Positions 1 to 8,370 are shown, numbered from the stretch's first letter. The stretch is 24,114 nt of DNA from Coriobacteriaceae bacterium AF45-21 (GCA_027682925.1 JAQCYU010000032.1:1-24114), one strand, 5' to 3'. The notes: generated by a model not told the origin, from the sequence alone. Numbers and translations: made by a program.

Positions 1-1023
1 GCGCGCGCGATGCCGCAGGTTCCAATCCGCTCGATGCCTAGCCGTCCCCGGGCGCTCTCGCCGCAGGATGCCTTGGCCGCCGCCATCGCGGGCAACGCGT
101 ATGCCACGCCGACGGAGCTGCCGGCGGGCGCTGTGCATGCCGACGAGATCGAGCGTACCTACGGTCCGCTCACCTGTAAGGCGCTACCGGCACTCATGGA
201 GTGGCTGGCCCTGCGCTCCGACTTGGATTCCCTGGCCGGCGAGACGCACGCCATTACCATGATGACCATCCACTCCGCCAAGGGCCTGGAGTTCCCGGCG
301 GTGTTCGTGGCCGGCATGGAGGAGGGCATCTTCCCGCACGTGCACGACTTTGGCGGCAGCGATGACCCGGGTAAGCTCGAGGAGGAGCGCCGCTTGGCCT
401 ACGTCGCTATCACACGCGCCCGTAAGCGCCTGTTCTTGACCTATGCCGCTACGCGTCGCACCTACGGCTCGACCTCTGCCAACCCGCGCTCGCGCTTCCT
501 CAACGAGATTCCGTTTGAGGACATCGAGTTTAGCGGTATCGGTTCTGCCGGTTTTGAGGGCACGGGCTGGGAGAAGCGCGGCGACCGTCATGGCACCTTT
601 GGCTCGGGCATGGGCTCGGATATGTACGGCGGCAAGGTGTTTGGCTCTCATACGCGCTCGACGGGCGGTTCCGCCTCGCGTGGTGGATCGAGCTTCGACG
701 ATTTCTTTGGCGGCAGCAGCTACGGGACCGAGCGTCATCGCGGGGTCTCGCCCGACGCCGGCCGTGTTGCCTCGACCTTTGGTTCGGGTGCGCCGCGAGC
801 CAAAAAGCCATCGTCCAAGGTGTCGCCGACGGTGGAACGCAAGGTCGATCGCGCCAGTGCATCGCAGGACTTTGCCGCGGGCGATACCGTGAGTCACAAG
901 ACCTTTGGCACGGGTACCGTGATCTCGGTCGCGGGAGACATGATTGAGGTTCAATTCGAAAAGACCGGCCAGACCAAAAAGCTGATGAAGGGCTTTGCAC
1001 CGATCGTTAAGCTGAATGCCTAA
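1..1023 (+). CDS. pcrA: ATP-dependent DNA helicase UvrD/PcrA, C-terminal part (5' end outside window)
   Basis: This is the C-terminal third of a superfamily 1A 3'-5' DNA helicase acting in repair and replication restart. Helicase motif V is visible (MMTIHSAKGLEFP, then GMEEGIFPH) and so is motif VI (EEERRLAYVAITRARKRLFL, with the arginine finger). A glycine/serine-rich linker follows. The last 45 or so residues (AGDTVSHKTFGTGTV...VQFEKTGQTKKL) match the small Tudor-like C-terminal domain that in PcrA contacts RNA polymerase. The frame is open through base 1, so the true start and the Walker A half lie upstream. The first 40 bases can also be read in frame 3 as RDAAGSNPLDA before a stop, so a one-base error near base 40 is possible. 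The family call is firm; uvrD versus pcrA naming is a convention. Confidence 0.93.
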   Translation, partial: ARAMPQVPIRSMPSRPRALSPQDALAAAIAGNAYATPTELPAGAVHADEIERTYGPLTCKALPALMEWLALRSDLDSLAGETHAITMMTIHSAKGLEFPAVFVAGMEEGIFPHVHDFGGSDDPGKLEEERRLAYVAITRARKRLFLTYAATRRTYGSTSANPRSRFLNEIPFEDIEFSGIGSAGFEGTGWEKRGDRHGTFGSGMGSDMYGGKVFGSHTRSTGGSASRGGSSFDDFFGGSSYGTERHRGVSPDAGRVASTFGSGAPRAKKPSSKVSPTVERKVDRASASQDFAAGDTVSHKTFGTGTVISVAGDMIEVQFEKTGQTKKLMKGFAPIVKLNA

Positions 1024-1037
1024 CTGCGAGGTTGACC

Positions 1038-1152
1038 GGGCGCTCCGGGGGCTTTGGTCGCCTGCTCGGACAGTCCTGCTCGCACGGAGAGCACATTAAG
1101 TGCTCTCCGGCTCGTGCGGAACTCGCGATCGACCAAAGCCCCCGACGCGCCC
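1038..1152. repeat. Large nested inverted repeat (about 115 bases) after the helicase gene
   Basis: The outer arms 1038-1060 and 1130-1152 are complementary at about 21 of 23 positions and share the core CGGGGGCTTTGGTCG. Inside them a second perfect 10-bp hairpin, CGGAGAGCAC / GTGCTCTCCG, spans 1085-1109 with an ATTAA loop. No T-run follows, so it is not a standard terminator. Together with 1153-1255, where I see nothing else, and the terminator at 1256, it fills the 309-base gap between the convergent helicase and manA genes. It could be a structured RNA at the 3' end of the helicase mRNA or a non-autonomous intergenic element. Confidence 0.6.
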
Positions 1153-1255
1153 TCTTCCTTGTGGCGTTTTAGCCTGCAGCTTGCGAACGTCGCTTTGCTC
1201 GTTCGCTTTTTGGTCTGGAGAGCCGGGTGGGCTGATAGAAAAATAGATGTGAGTA

Positions 1256-1300
1256 GGGGCTCTCCCGTGCATGGACGGGGGGAGCCCCTTGTTTCGTTTT
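1256..1300. terminator. Bidirectional terminator between pcrA and manA
   Basis: A GC-rich stem, GGGGCTCTCCCGT (1256-1268), pairs with ACGGGGGGAGCCCC (1275-1288) and is followed by TTGTTTCGTTTT. On the minus strand the same stem is followed after a few bases by ATTTTTCT. It sits between two convergent genes, so it probably ends both transcripts. Confidence 0.7.
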
Positions 1301-1332
1301 GGTTGTTATTGCGACCTAGAGGTGGCTGACGA

Positions 1333-2247
1333 TCAGTTCCATCTTGCCTCGAGGTCAATGGAGCTAACGGTGCTGGGGGCTAGCAGGTGGCTTCCCTTGT
1401 GGACGGGGTCGCCGCAGACGGTGCCTTCGCCGTCGATGACTGACAGGCACATGAAGGGCCAGCGCTGGTCGAGGGTTTTGCTGCCGTCGACGCGAACGCG
1501 ATCGACGGTGTAGCAGGGGTTGGACTCGAGCTCAGTCACGCCGTCGACCTCGGGCGCGGTCACGGTGCCGTCGGTCGGAGCCTGGACATTAAAATCGATG
1601 CAGTCGAGGCTCTGCTCAATGTGCAGCGGGCGCAGCTTGCCGTCGGTGCCGGGGCGGTCGTAGTCGTACAGGCGATAGGTCACATCGCTCGACTGCTGCG
1701 TCTCCAAAATGAGCGGGCCGGTCTTGATGGCGTGCACAGTACCGGAGTCAATCTGGAAAAAGTCGCCCTTGTGGATTGGCAGCACGTTGAGCATGTCATC
1801 CCAGCGGCCGTCCTCGATCATCTGTGCGGCCTCGGCGCGGTCATGCGCGCGCTGTCCGACGATGATTGTGGCGCCGGGCTCGCAATCCAGCACGTACCAG
1901 CACTCGGTTTTGCCCAGGCTGCCGTTTTCGTGCTCGGCGGCGTACTCGTCGTTGGGATGAATCTGGATCGAAAGGTCGTCCTTGGCGTCCAGAATCTTAA
2001 TGAGCAGCGGGAACTCCTTGCTCTCGCAGTTGCCAAAGAGCTCACGGTGCTCGGACCACAGCCACGACAGCGTGTGGCCGGCATACGGGCCCTCCGCAAT
2101 CTGGCAGTCGCCGTTGGGGTGGGCCGAGATGGCCCAGCACTCACCGATGGGGCCCTCGGGAATGTCGTAACCAAATACGGTTTCGAGCTGGCGGCCTCCC
2201 CAGATTTTTTCGTGGAAGATCGGCGTCAGTTTAATCAAATCGGACAT
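1333..2247 (-). CDS. manA: Mannose-6-phosphate isomerase, class I (short Bacillus-type)
   Basis: It interconverts mannose 6-phosphate and fructose 6-phosphate in the cytosol using zinc. The 304-residue protein opens with LTPIFHEKIWGGRQL. Expected zinc ligands are Gln95 and His97 in SIQIHPND, Glu115 in GKTECWYVL and His172 in DSGTVHAI. The cupin-like C-terminal half is complete, and the length fits the short Firmicutes/Actinobacteria form. I chose the ATG at 2247 (MSDLIKL) because a GGGGG Shine-Dalgarno lies 7 bases upstream; the ATG at 2253 would be too close to it. It lies 75 bases downstream of the GntR gene on the same strand, so the two are probably co-transcribed. Its place beside a PTS/GH1 locus hints that the imported sugar may yield mannose 6-phosphate. 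Confidence 0.92.
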   Translation of the reverse strand: MSDLIKLTPIFHEKIWGGRQLETVFGYDIPEGPIGECWAISAHPNGDCQIAEGPYAGHTLSWLWSEHRELFGNCESKEFPLLIKILDAKDDLSIQIHPNDEYAAEHENGSLGKTECWYVLDCEPGATIIVGQRAHDRAEAAQMIEDGRWDDMLNVLPIHKGDFFQIDSGTVHAIKTGPLILETQQSSDVTYRLYDYDRPGTDGKLRPLHIEQSLDCIDFNVQAPTDGTVTAPEVDGVTELESNPCYTVDRVRVDGSKTLDQRWPFMCLSVIDGEGTVCGDPVHKGSHLLAPSTVSSIDLEARWN

Positions 2248-2322
2248 GTTCATACCCCCATTGTGTTGCGCGGCCGCCCACTCCAAACGAGCCATAGTGA
2301 GCGCCCGTATGACTACAAAAAC

Positions 2323-3041
2323 TTATGCCAGCGTTACGTTGTGCAGCTCAAAGCGGTCGCCTACGTTGTGCGAGATAGAATATTCAAACGCGGTGCCGCT
2401 ATCCAAGAAGCCAATCTGGTTGAGTTCGAGCAGGGGAGAGCCGGGTTTGGTATCCAGCGCTCAGCCTCTTCCTCAGTTGCCGCGACAGCGCGAATGGTGC
2501 GATGGAAGCTCGAAATCTTCAGCCCGCATTGCTCGCGGATAAAGCCGTAGACCGATCCGTACAGGTCCTTCTTTTTAAGGCCCGGGATCAGTTCGAGCGG
2601 CATATAGGTGTACTCGATGACGATGGGCTTCTCGTCGACCTGGCGCACGCGCACGATGTGATAGGCGAAGTCATCCTCGGCCATTCCCAGCTGGGTCGCA
2701 ACCTCTGCCGGTGGATTGACGATCGAGAAATCGTAGACCACCGAGGTCACCTTTTCCCCGCGGTGCTCATACGAAAAGCCCTGGGCACGGTCGTTCTTGC
2801 CTTGAAAAAACACCTGGCCGGGAAGCCCCGCCGTGTCCTTGACGTAGGTGCCCGATCCGCGCCGGCTGGTAATAAGGCCTTCCTCGGTGATCTGCTCAAT
2901 CGCTCGTTTGACGGTGATTTTGGAAACGCCATAGAGCTCACAGAACTCAACGACGGTGGGCAACTTATCGCCCGGTTTAAGTGCGCCGTCCTCGATGCTT
3001 CGACGGATATCTGCAGCTATCGCCTCGTATTTGGGAATCAT
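2323..3041 (-). CDS. GntR-family (HutC/UTRA) transcriptional regulator, with a one-base frameshift
   Basis: Residues 1-70 are a winged helix-turn-helix of the GntR type (KYEAIAADIRRSIEDG, then VSKITVKRAIEQITEEGLITSRRGSGTYV). Residues from about 90 on form a UTRA effector domain, which in this subfamily binds phospho-sugars or amino-sugars. Read uninterrupted, the frame runs into nonsense after GAGCGC near base 2457. Restoring one lost base there (CGCTGG to CGCCTGG on the coding strand) gives a normal UTRA end (LDTKPGSPLLELNQIGFLDS...HNVTLA) and a stop at 2323, 239 residues in all, the usual length. It heads the manA transcript and diverges from the GH1/PTS operon, so it probably controls both in response to the phosphorylated substrate. 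Confidence 0.88.
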
Positions 3042-3076
3042 GCAATCCTCCCTTCATATTTGCGTCGATATTTAGA

Positions 3077-3090
3077 AAGTATACCTACTT
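3077..3090 (-). promoter_or_regulatory. gntR promoter -10 with overlapping palindromic operator
   Basis: AAGTA-TACC-TACTT is an inverted repeat that contains TATACT (a good -10 box) on the minus strand, about 40 bases before the gntR start at 3041. HutC-type GntR regulators commonly bind short palindromes with a GTATAC-like core, so this is a plausible autoregulatory operator. No clear -35 was found. Confidence 0.45.
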
Positions 3091-3107
3091 AAAAAGCATC
3101 CATATGG

Positions 3108-3119
3108 CTTTCATGAAAG
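3108..3119. promoter_or_regulatory. Perfect 12-bp palindrome between divergent promoters
   Basis: CTTTCATGAAAG is a perfect palindrome midway between the gntR -10 box and the putative GH1 operon promoter. Its position fits a second regulator site that could act on both directions. No binding protein can be named from sequence alone. Confidence 0.35.
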
Positions 3120-3149
3120 AAGTTCGATAAAGAAAAATGAAAAAGACGC

Positions 3150-3177
3150 TTTACATAGAAGATTAGAGCGCTATAGT
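3150..3177 (+). promoter_or_regulatory. Promoter of the GH1-PTS operon
   Basis: TTTACA (3150-3155) and TATAGT (3172-3177) are separated by 16 bases, a good match to the housekeeping consensus in an AT-rich patch that contrasts with the GC-rich surroundings. It lies about 170 bases upstream of the GH1 start, leaving a long leader that carries the inverted repeat at 3222-3307. The gap 3042-3343 between the divergent genes is otherwise without a gene. Confidence 0.55.
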
Positions 3178-3221
3178 TATAGACAACAAGCGAGATGCAT
3201 TGGCGTTTCCTTGTACTGTTT

Positions 3222-3307
3222 GAGGACGGTTTTGTTTTGGCGGGTTGGATATCGGTATGACCGGTGCGCGCCCGCGCCGGATAACCTGCCAAAGCAAACC
3301 CGTCTCC
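3222..3307. repeat. Imperfect inverted repeat in the GH1 operon leader
   Basis: Arms 3222-3246 and 3283-3307 are complementary at about 20 of 25 positions and carry the cores GACGGTTTTG / TTTGGC. A smaller stem, CCGGTGCG / CGCGCCGG (3261-3280), lies inside. The arm core resembles the GGGACAGGTTTG motif of the hairpin at 7161-7194, so it may be a member of the same intergenic element family. It ends 36 bases before the GH1 start codon, with no T-run. Confidence 0.5.
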
Positions 3308-3343
3308 AACCGGAAGCTCTAAGACACGAAAGCGAGGACTTTG

Positions 3344-4743
3344 ATGGCTCAGTATCAGCTGCCCAGCGACTTCTTCTTTGGCGCCGCTATGTCCGGCCCG
3401 CAGACTGAGGGTCAGTGGAACCAGGGCGGCAAGCTCGAGAACCTGTGGGACACCTGGTCCATCCAGGATCTGGGTTCGTTCTACAACTGCGTTGGCTCTT
3501 ATGCCGGTAACGACTTTATGACCAAGTACCAGGAAGACTTTCGCATTCTGAAGGACTTGGGCCTGGATACCTATCGCACTTCCATCCAGTGGAGCCGTCT
3601 GCTCGATGCCGACGGCAACCTTAACGAGGAGGGCGCCGCGTGGTATCACGAGCTGTTCCGCGCCTCTCGCGAGGCCGGCCTGGAGCCGTTTGTCAACTTG
3701 TACCACTTTGACATGCCCACCTACCTCTTTAACCGCGGCGGCTGGGAGAGCCGTGAGGTCGTCGAGGCTTACGCGCATTACGCCGACGTCGCCTTCCACG
3801 AGTTTGGCCAGGAGATTAAGTACTGGTTCACCTTTAACGAGCCCATCGTCGAGCCCGAACAGCGCTATCAGGAGGGCGTGTGGTTCCCGCAGCTCCACGA
3901 CTTTAGCCGCGCCCGCACCGTGCAGTATCACATCTCGCTGGCACATGCGCTGGCCGTGGCCAACTATCGTCGCGCCTATGACGAGGGCGTTATTCGCGCC
4001 GATGCCAAGATCGGCATGATCAACTGCTTTACCCCGGTCTACACCAAGCAGAACTCCAGCGAGGCAGACCTTGAGGCCGTGCGTATGACCAGCGGTATCA
4101 GCAATCGCTGGTGGCTCGACCTTATTACCAAGGGTGAGCTTCCCGCCGACGTGCTCGACAGCCTGGCCGAGGGCGGCGTTAAGCTCCCGTTCCGTGCCGG
4201 CGACCAAGAGATCCTCAAGCAGGGTGTTGTCGACTGGCTCGGCTGCAACTACTACCACCCCACGCGCGTTCAGGCGCCGGCGAGCAAGATCGACCAGTAC
4301 GGCCTGCCGCACTTTGCCGACGAGTATGTGTGGCCCGACGCCGTTATGAACGAGAGCCGCGGCTGGGAGATCTACCCGCAGGGCCTCTACGACTTTGGCA
4401 TGGACTGCGCCAAGAACTACCCCGATCTTGAGTGGTTCGTTTCCGAGAACGGCATCGGCATCATGGACGAATACAAGAACCGTGACGCCGAAGGAACCAT
4501 CCAGGATGACTACCGCGTCGACTTTGTGCGCCAGCACCTGGAGTGGGTTGCCAAGCAATCGCCGAGGGCGCCAAGTGCCGCGGATACCATTATTGGGCCG
4601 TCATCGATAACTGGTCTTGGGCAAATGCCTTTAAGAACCGTTACGGTTTTGTCGAGGTCGACCTTATGGACGGCTACAAGCGCCGCCTTAAGAAGTCGGC
4701 AGCTTGGCTCAAGCAGGTCGCCACGACCCACGTGGTTGACTAG
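3344..4743 (+). CDS. 6-phospho-beta-glycosidase, GH1, with a one-base frameshift near the 3' end
   Basis: A family 1 glycoside hydrolase that cleaves the phosphorylated disaccharide delivered by the adjacent PTS. The acid/base glutamate is in WFTFNEP and the nucleophile in FVSENGIG. In the last conserved block, DNWSWANAFKNRYGF, a serine stands where non-phosphorylated beta-glucosidases have glutamate (NFEW); serine plus the nearby Lys and Tyr are the expected phosphate contacts in phospho-glycosidases. The frame breaks after GCCAAG at 4555. Restoring one G (AAGGCAATC) joins it to AIAEGAKCRGYHYWAVIDNWSW and gives 466 residues, the normal length. ATG 3344 was chosen for the GAGGA site 5 bases upstream. 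The sugar could be cellobiose, gentiobiose or a mannoside. Confidence 0.9.
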
Positions 4744-4862
4744 CGACCGGGCGAACGCCCAGACCGTGCGCCGCCGCGCGCAACACATGGCACATCTGGT
4801 GGCAGAGGCGACAGGCCACCGTGCGTATAGGAAAAGGCCGGATTTGAAAGTTAGGAGCAATC

Positions 4863-6205
4863 ATGGCCAGTGACAACGGAAAGAGCTTCCTCGACAAGTT
4901 TGCCGAGGTCTCTGCGAAGGTGGGAAACCAGGTTCACCTGCGTTCCCTGCGTGACGCCTTCGCGACCATCACGCCGCTCTATATCCTTGCGGGTATCGCG
5001 GTTCTTATTAACAACGTCGTGTTCCCTCTGTTCCCGCTCGATGCGGCGGGCCTTGCCAATCTTCAGACGTGGGGTTCGGCAATTACGCTGGGCACCCTCA
5101 ACGTCTCTGCCATTATCTTGGCCGGATTGATTGGCTACAGCCTCGCTAAGAACAAGCGTTTCGATAACCCGCTCGCTTGCGTGGTCGTCGCCATCTCTGC
5201 TTTCGTCATCATGATGCCGCAGCAGATCACCGCCACGCTTGCCGCCACGAGCCCGCTGCTCACCGACAAGATCACCTCCGCCGAGGTCACGGGCGCCCTT
5301 TCGACTGCCAACACCGGCACCAACGGTCTGTTCTCGGCTATTATCATCGCCCTGCTTTCCGTCTCGCTCTTCATCAAGATTTCTGGCGTCGAGAAGCTCA
5401 AGGTTAAGCTGGGCGAGGGTGTGCCTCCCGCGGTCTCCAACTCCTTCAACGTCATGATCCCGATGCTGCTCAACCTCGCAATCTTCGCTCTTGCCGCAGC
5501 CCTGCTCGCCGTGTGCGCCGGCACCGATCTGTGCGACATCATCTCCACGTGCATCTCCAACCCGCTCAAGAGCATCATGAACGCCGGTCCGTGGGCTGTT
5601 ATCCTCATCTACACCCTTGCTAACCTGCTGTTCTGCGTTGGTATTCACCAGTCCACCATCTCTGGCGCTACCGTCGAGCCGATCCTGACCATGCTCATCG
5701 TCGACAACATGGCTACCTTTGCCGCCGGTGGCACCATCCAGCCCGATCACTACATGAACATGCAGATCGTTAACAGCTTCGCCCTCATCGGCGGCTCGGG
5801 CTGCACCCTCATGCTTCTGCTCGACACGCTCCTGTTCTCCAAGAACAAGGCTTCCGAGACCGTTTCCAAGATGGCTATCCTGCCTGGTCTGTTCAACATC
5901 AACGAACCGGTTATCTACGGTTACCCCATCGTGTACAACCTGCCGCTCATGATTCCGTTTGTCCTCCTTCCCGATCTGTTCATCGGCATCACCTATGGCC
6001 TTACCTGCGCAGGCATCATCAGCCCCTGCATCGCCCAGGTGCCCTGGACTATGCCTCCCGTCATCAATGCCCTGCTCGCTACGGGCTTTGACTGGCGCGC
6101 GGCGTGTGGCAGGCTCTCGAGATTGTCATTGGCATGGCCGTCTACCTGCCCTTTATGAAGATTTCCGAGAAGGCAATCGCCAAGCAGGAGGCTCTCGCCG
6201 AGTAG
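4863..6205 (+). CDS. PTS cellobiose/lactose-family EIIC permease, with a frameshift near the 3' end
   Basis: The membrane channel of a lactose/N,N'-diacetylchitobiose-family (Lac) phosphotransferase system. It has about ten hydrophobic segments and the family signatures GIHQSTISGATVEPI and FNINEPVIYGYPIVYN, the latter lining the sugar site. The frame breaks after GCGGCG at 6104. One missing G (GCGGTGTGG read as GCGTGTGG) hides the true end VWQALEIVIGMAVYLPFMKISEKAIAKQEALAE, and with it the protein is 447 residues, the usual size. The start at 4863 has TTAGGAGCAATC before it. It lies 119 bases behind the GH1 gene and before separate EIIB and EIIA genes, so the whole EII complex is encoded here. 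Confidence 0.92.
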
Positions 6206-6233
6206 AACGCCTAACGTTCGTCCCTTTCACCTT

Positions 6234-6266
6234 TGCGGGCGCCGGTACGCGGTGCCGGTGCCCGCA
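6234..6266 (+). promoter_or_regulatory. Strong hairpin in the EIIC-EIIB gap
   Basis: TGCGGGCGCCGGTAC pairs with GTGCCGGTGCCCGCA across a 3-base loop (15 pairs, two of them wobble). There is no T-run after it, so it is more likely an mRNA processing or stability element that sets the ratio of EIIC to EIIB/EIIA than a terminator. Confidence 0.5.
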
Positions 6267-6366
6267 GCTCTCTCCCTTGCGTAAAGATGCAGGGGGGTGG
6301 GAACAATAGCCGCAAAGAGTGAAACCAGTCGTCGTCTGCGCGCCGCGCAGTTATAAGGAGGAAACC

Positions 6367-6669
6367 ATGAAGAAGATCATGCTCTGCTGCAATGCCGGTA
6401 TGTCCACGAGCCTGCTGGTCCAGAAGATGCAGGCCGAGGTCGCGAACCGTGGCTTGGAAATTGAGATCAAGGCTCGCCCCATGAACGAGGCCCACGATCA
6501 CCTGGACGAGTGCGACATGTTGCTGCTTGGCCCGCAGATCGGCTACACCAAGGGCGATTTTGAGAAGGAGGCCGCTGGCCGCTTCCCGGTCGAGGTCATC
6601 AACATGGTCGACTACGGCCGCATGAACGCTGCCGGCATCATCGACCACTGCGTCAGCGTGATGGGCTAG
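6367..6669 (+). CDS. PTS EIIB, lactose/cellobiose family
   Basis: A 100-residue cytosolic phosphocarrier that takes phosphate from EIIA and passes it to the sugar bound in EIIC. The phosphorylated cysteine is Cys8 in LCCNAGMSTSLL, the standard P-loop-like CxxGMSTS signature of EIIB of the Lac family; Cys7 beside it is not conserved in the signature. A perfect AAGGAGG Shine-Dalgarno lies just upstream. The gene follows EIIC after 161 bases that contain a hairpin, and is followed by EIIA with a 9-base gap, so EIIB and EIIA are translated together. Confidence 0.95.
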   Translation: MKKIMLCCNAGMSTSLLVQKMQAEVANRGLEIEIKARPMNEAHDHLDECDMLLLGPQIGYTKGDFEKEAAGRFPVEVINMVDYGRMNAAGIIDHCVSVMG

Positions 6670-6678
6670 GTGCAGCAT

Positions 6679-7011
6679 ATGGAGGATATGAACGAGTTGC
6701 AGATGACCTGCTTCGAGATCATCAGCTACGTCGGTACCGCCAAGAGTATGTACATCAATGCCGTGCAAAAGGCCAAGGAGGGCGATTTTGACGCTGCCGA
6801 GGAGCTTATCAAGCAGGGCGACGAGGCCTATAACGGTGGCCACGATGTCCATATGGGGCTCCTTAAAAAGGAGGCCAACGGCGAGCGTAACGGCGAGGCC
6901 CCGTTGATTCTGCTGCATGCCGAGGACCAGATGGCCGGCACCGAGACCATGCGCGTCATGGCGACGGAGCTCATCGAGATCCACAAGCAGCTGCAGGCGC
7001 TTCAGGCCTAG
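6679..7011 (+). CDS. PTS EIIA, lactose/cellobiose family
   Basis: A 110-residue all-helical EIIA that receives phosphate from HPr. The active histidine is His80 in ILLHAEDQMAGTET, and the N-terminal helix (CFEIISYVGTAKSMYINAVQKAKEGDF) is typical of LacF/ChbA trimers. I prefer the ATG at 6679, which has AGGTG about 6 bases upstream; the ATG at 6688 is the alternative, with GGAGG almost touching it. It is the last PTS gene, followed within 60 bases by a terminator-like hairpin. Confidence 0.94.
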   Translation: MEDMNELQMTCFEIISYVGTAKSMYINAVQKAKEGDFDAAEELIKQGDEAYNGGHDVHMGLLKKEANGERNGEAPLILLHAEDQMAGTETMRVMATELIEIHKQLQALQA

Positions 7012-7068
7012 TCGGCGTTATCGCCGCGATGGACCGTGCAGTCCAACAGACAATACAGTCCCTTTCAC

Positions 7069-7108
7069 GGGCGCCGGGAGCCTCCGCCTCTCGGCGCTCG
7101 TTGTTTTT
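7069..7108 (+). terminator. Terminator of the PTS operon
   Basis: GGGCGCCGGGAG (7069-7080) pairs with CTCTCGGCGCTC (7088-7099) with two G-T wobbles and a 7-base loop, followed by GTTGTTTTT. It sits 57 bases after the EIIA stop codon. Confidence 0.65.
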
Positions 7109-7160
7109 GGCAAAGGTTTACGCGGCCTGTTGGCTGGTACCGCGTGTTTCCCCAGATAAA

Positions 7161-7198
7161 ACCTACCAAACAAACCTGTCCCTTTTTGGTAGGTTTTT
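7161..7198 (+). terminator. Hairpin with T-tail upstream of the glucokinase gene; member of the constant-core hairpin family
   Basis: Perfect 10-bp arms ACCTACCAAA / TTTGGTAGGT enclose CAAACCTGTCCCTT, which is the reverse complement of the GGGACAGG core seen in the other intergenic hairpins. Four extra T residues follow, so it may double as a terminator separating the PTS genes from the ROK gene. The rest of 7012-7251 holds only the terminator at 7069 and the ROK ribosome site. Confidence 0.6.
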
Positions 7199-7251
7199 GC
7201 CTTGGGAGCGGTACCATACAGGCAATGTTTAAACGAGAAAGGTGGGCTCCC

Positions 7252-8204
7252 ATGGAACCTAAGCAGTACTATATCGGCATTGACGTCGGCGGCACTTCGG
7301 TTAAGGAGGGCCTGTTCGACGAAGACGGTAACCTGCTTGCCAAGGCCAGCGTGCCTACGCCTCCCATCGTTGACGCTGCGGGCTTTGCCGCGGTGACCGA
7401 GGCTATCGACCAGGTGGTTGCCAAGGCGCAGATTCCGCGTGCCTTTGTGGCGGGCATTGGCCTGGCTGTTCCGTGCCCTATCCCGGCGTCGGGCGATGCC
7501 AAGGTCAAGGCCAACATTGCCATTAACCTGCCCGAGCTTAAGATCGCCATCCAGGAGCACTGCCCCGACGCGGTCGTTAAGTACGAGAACGATGCCAACG
7601 CCGCTGCCATGGGCGAGGCCTGGCTCGGCTCTGCCAAGGGCGTGCAGAACGTCGTGATGGTCACCATCGGTACCGGCGTGGGCGGCGGCGTTATCGTTAA
7701 CGGCGACGTGGTGTCGGGCGTTGTGGGTGCCGGCGGCGAGATTGGCCACATGTGCCTGAACCCGGCTGAGGAACGCACCTGCGGCTGCGGCGGCCATGGC
7801 CATCTGGAGCAGTATTCCAGCGCCACCGGCGTGGTGAGCAACTACCTTGCCGAGTGCGAAAAGGCGGGCGTCGAGCCCATCGAGCTGACCGGCCCCTCCG
7901 ATTCCAAGGACGTGTTCCAGGCCTGCCGCGAGGGCGACAAGCTCGCGCTGGCCGCGGCCGATACCATGGCCGACTATCTCGCCGCGCACTGGCGCTTATT
8001 GCCAACGTGGTTGATCCCGAGATGTTCCTCATCGGCGGCGGCGCCTCCGCCTCGGCCGATGTCTACCTCGACAAGGTTCGCGAGCACTTTAAGCAGTACG
8101 CGCTTTCCGCCTCGCGCGAGACGCCCATTAAGGTCGCTTCGCTCGGAAACGACGCCGGCATCATCGGTGCCGCCTACGTAGCCCTGCGCGCCGCCGGCAA
8201 ATAG
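7252..8204 (+). CDS. glcK: ROK-family glucokinase, with a one-base frameshift
   Basis: It phosphorylates glucose (or another hexose) with ATP, which makes it the natural partner of the PTS/GH1 pair that releases one free hexose per disaccharide. Visible motifs are the phosphate loop GIDVGGTSVKEGL, NDANAAAMGE with the catalytic Asp, GTGVGGGVI, and the ROK signature GEIGHMCLNP...CGCGGHGHLEQYSSATG. The usual ROK zinc motif is CxCGxxGCxE; here the last Cys is His. The frame breaks after GCCGCG at 7986; restoring one G (GCGGCACTG) rejoins ALALIANVVDPEMFLIGGGASASADVY and gives 317 residues. ATG 7252 has GAAAGGTGGG upstream and removes a long nonhomologous N-terminal extension. Confidence 0.9.
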
Positions 8205-8205
8205 C

Positions 8206-8256
8206 TGGTGCAAGGGGGACAGGTTACTTTGCACCAACATGGTGCAAAAGGGACAG
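8206..8256. repeat. Intergenic hairpin repeat with GGGACAGG core
   Basis: TGGTGCAA (8206-8213) and TTGCACCA (8229-8236) flank GGGGGACAGGTTACT. A third copy of the arm, TGGTGCAA at 8240-8247, is followed by AAGGGACAG, so one and a half units are present. It starts directly after the ROK stop codon. The rest of the gap up to 8370 leads to ppaC, whose GTGGAGGA ribosome site is clear; I found no convincing -35 box. Confidence 0.6.
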
Positions 8257-8370
8257 CCTTGGCCCCCGTGCCTGCCCCAATTTGTGCCGCGGCCCTTCCA
8301 TCTCATAGGGTTCGGCGTCAGCGTGCTACCATAGCTACGTCCAAGTACACATATCAAGTGGAGGATATCC

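Noticed and set aside
1..45. A real start codon of the helicase at base 10
   Set aside because: The frame is open to the window edge and the protein lacks the whole Walker A half; it is simply cut by the window.
3089..4558. Long minus-strand open frame opposite the GH1 gene
   Set aside because: The plus strand carries the GH1 catalytic motifs; the antisense protein is Val/Leu/Ala-rich with no domain.
8296..8332. Promoter for ppaC using TACCAT as -10
   Set aside because: No -35 element lies at 15-19 bases; the evidence is too weak to list.
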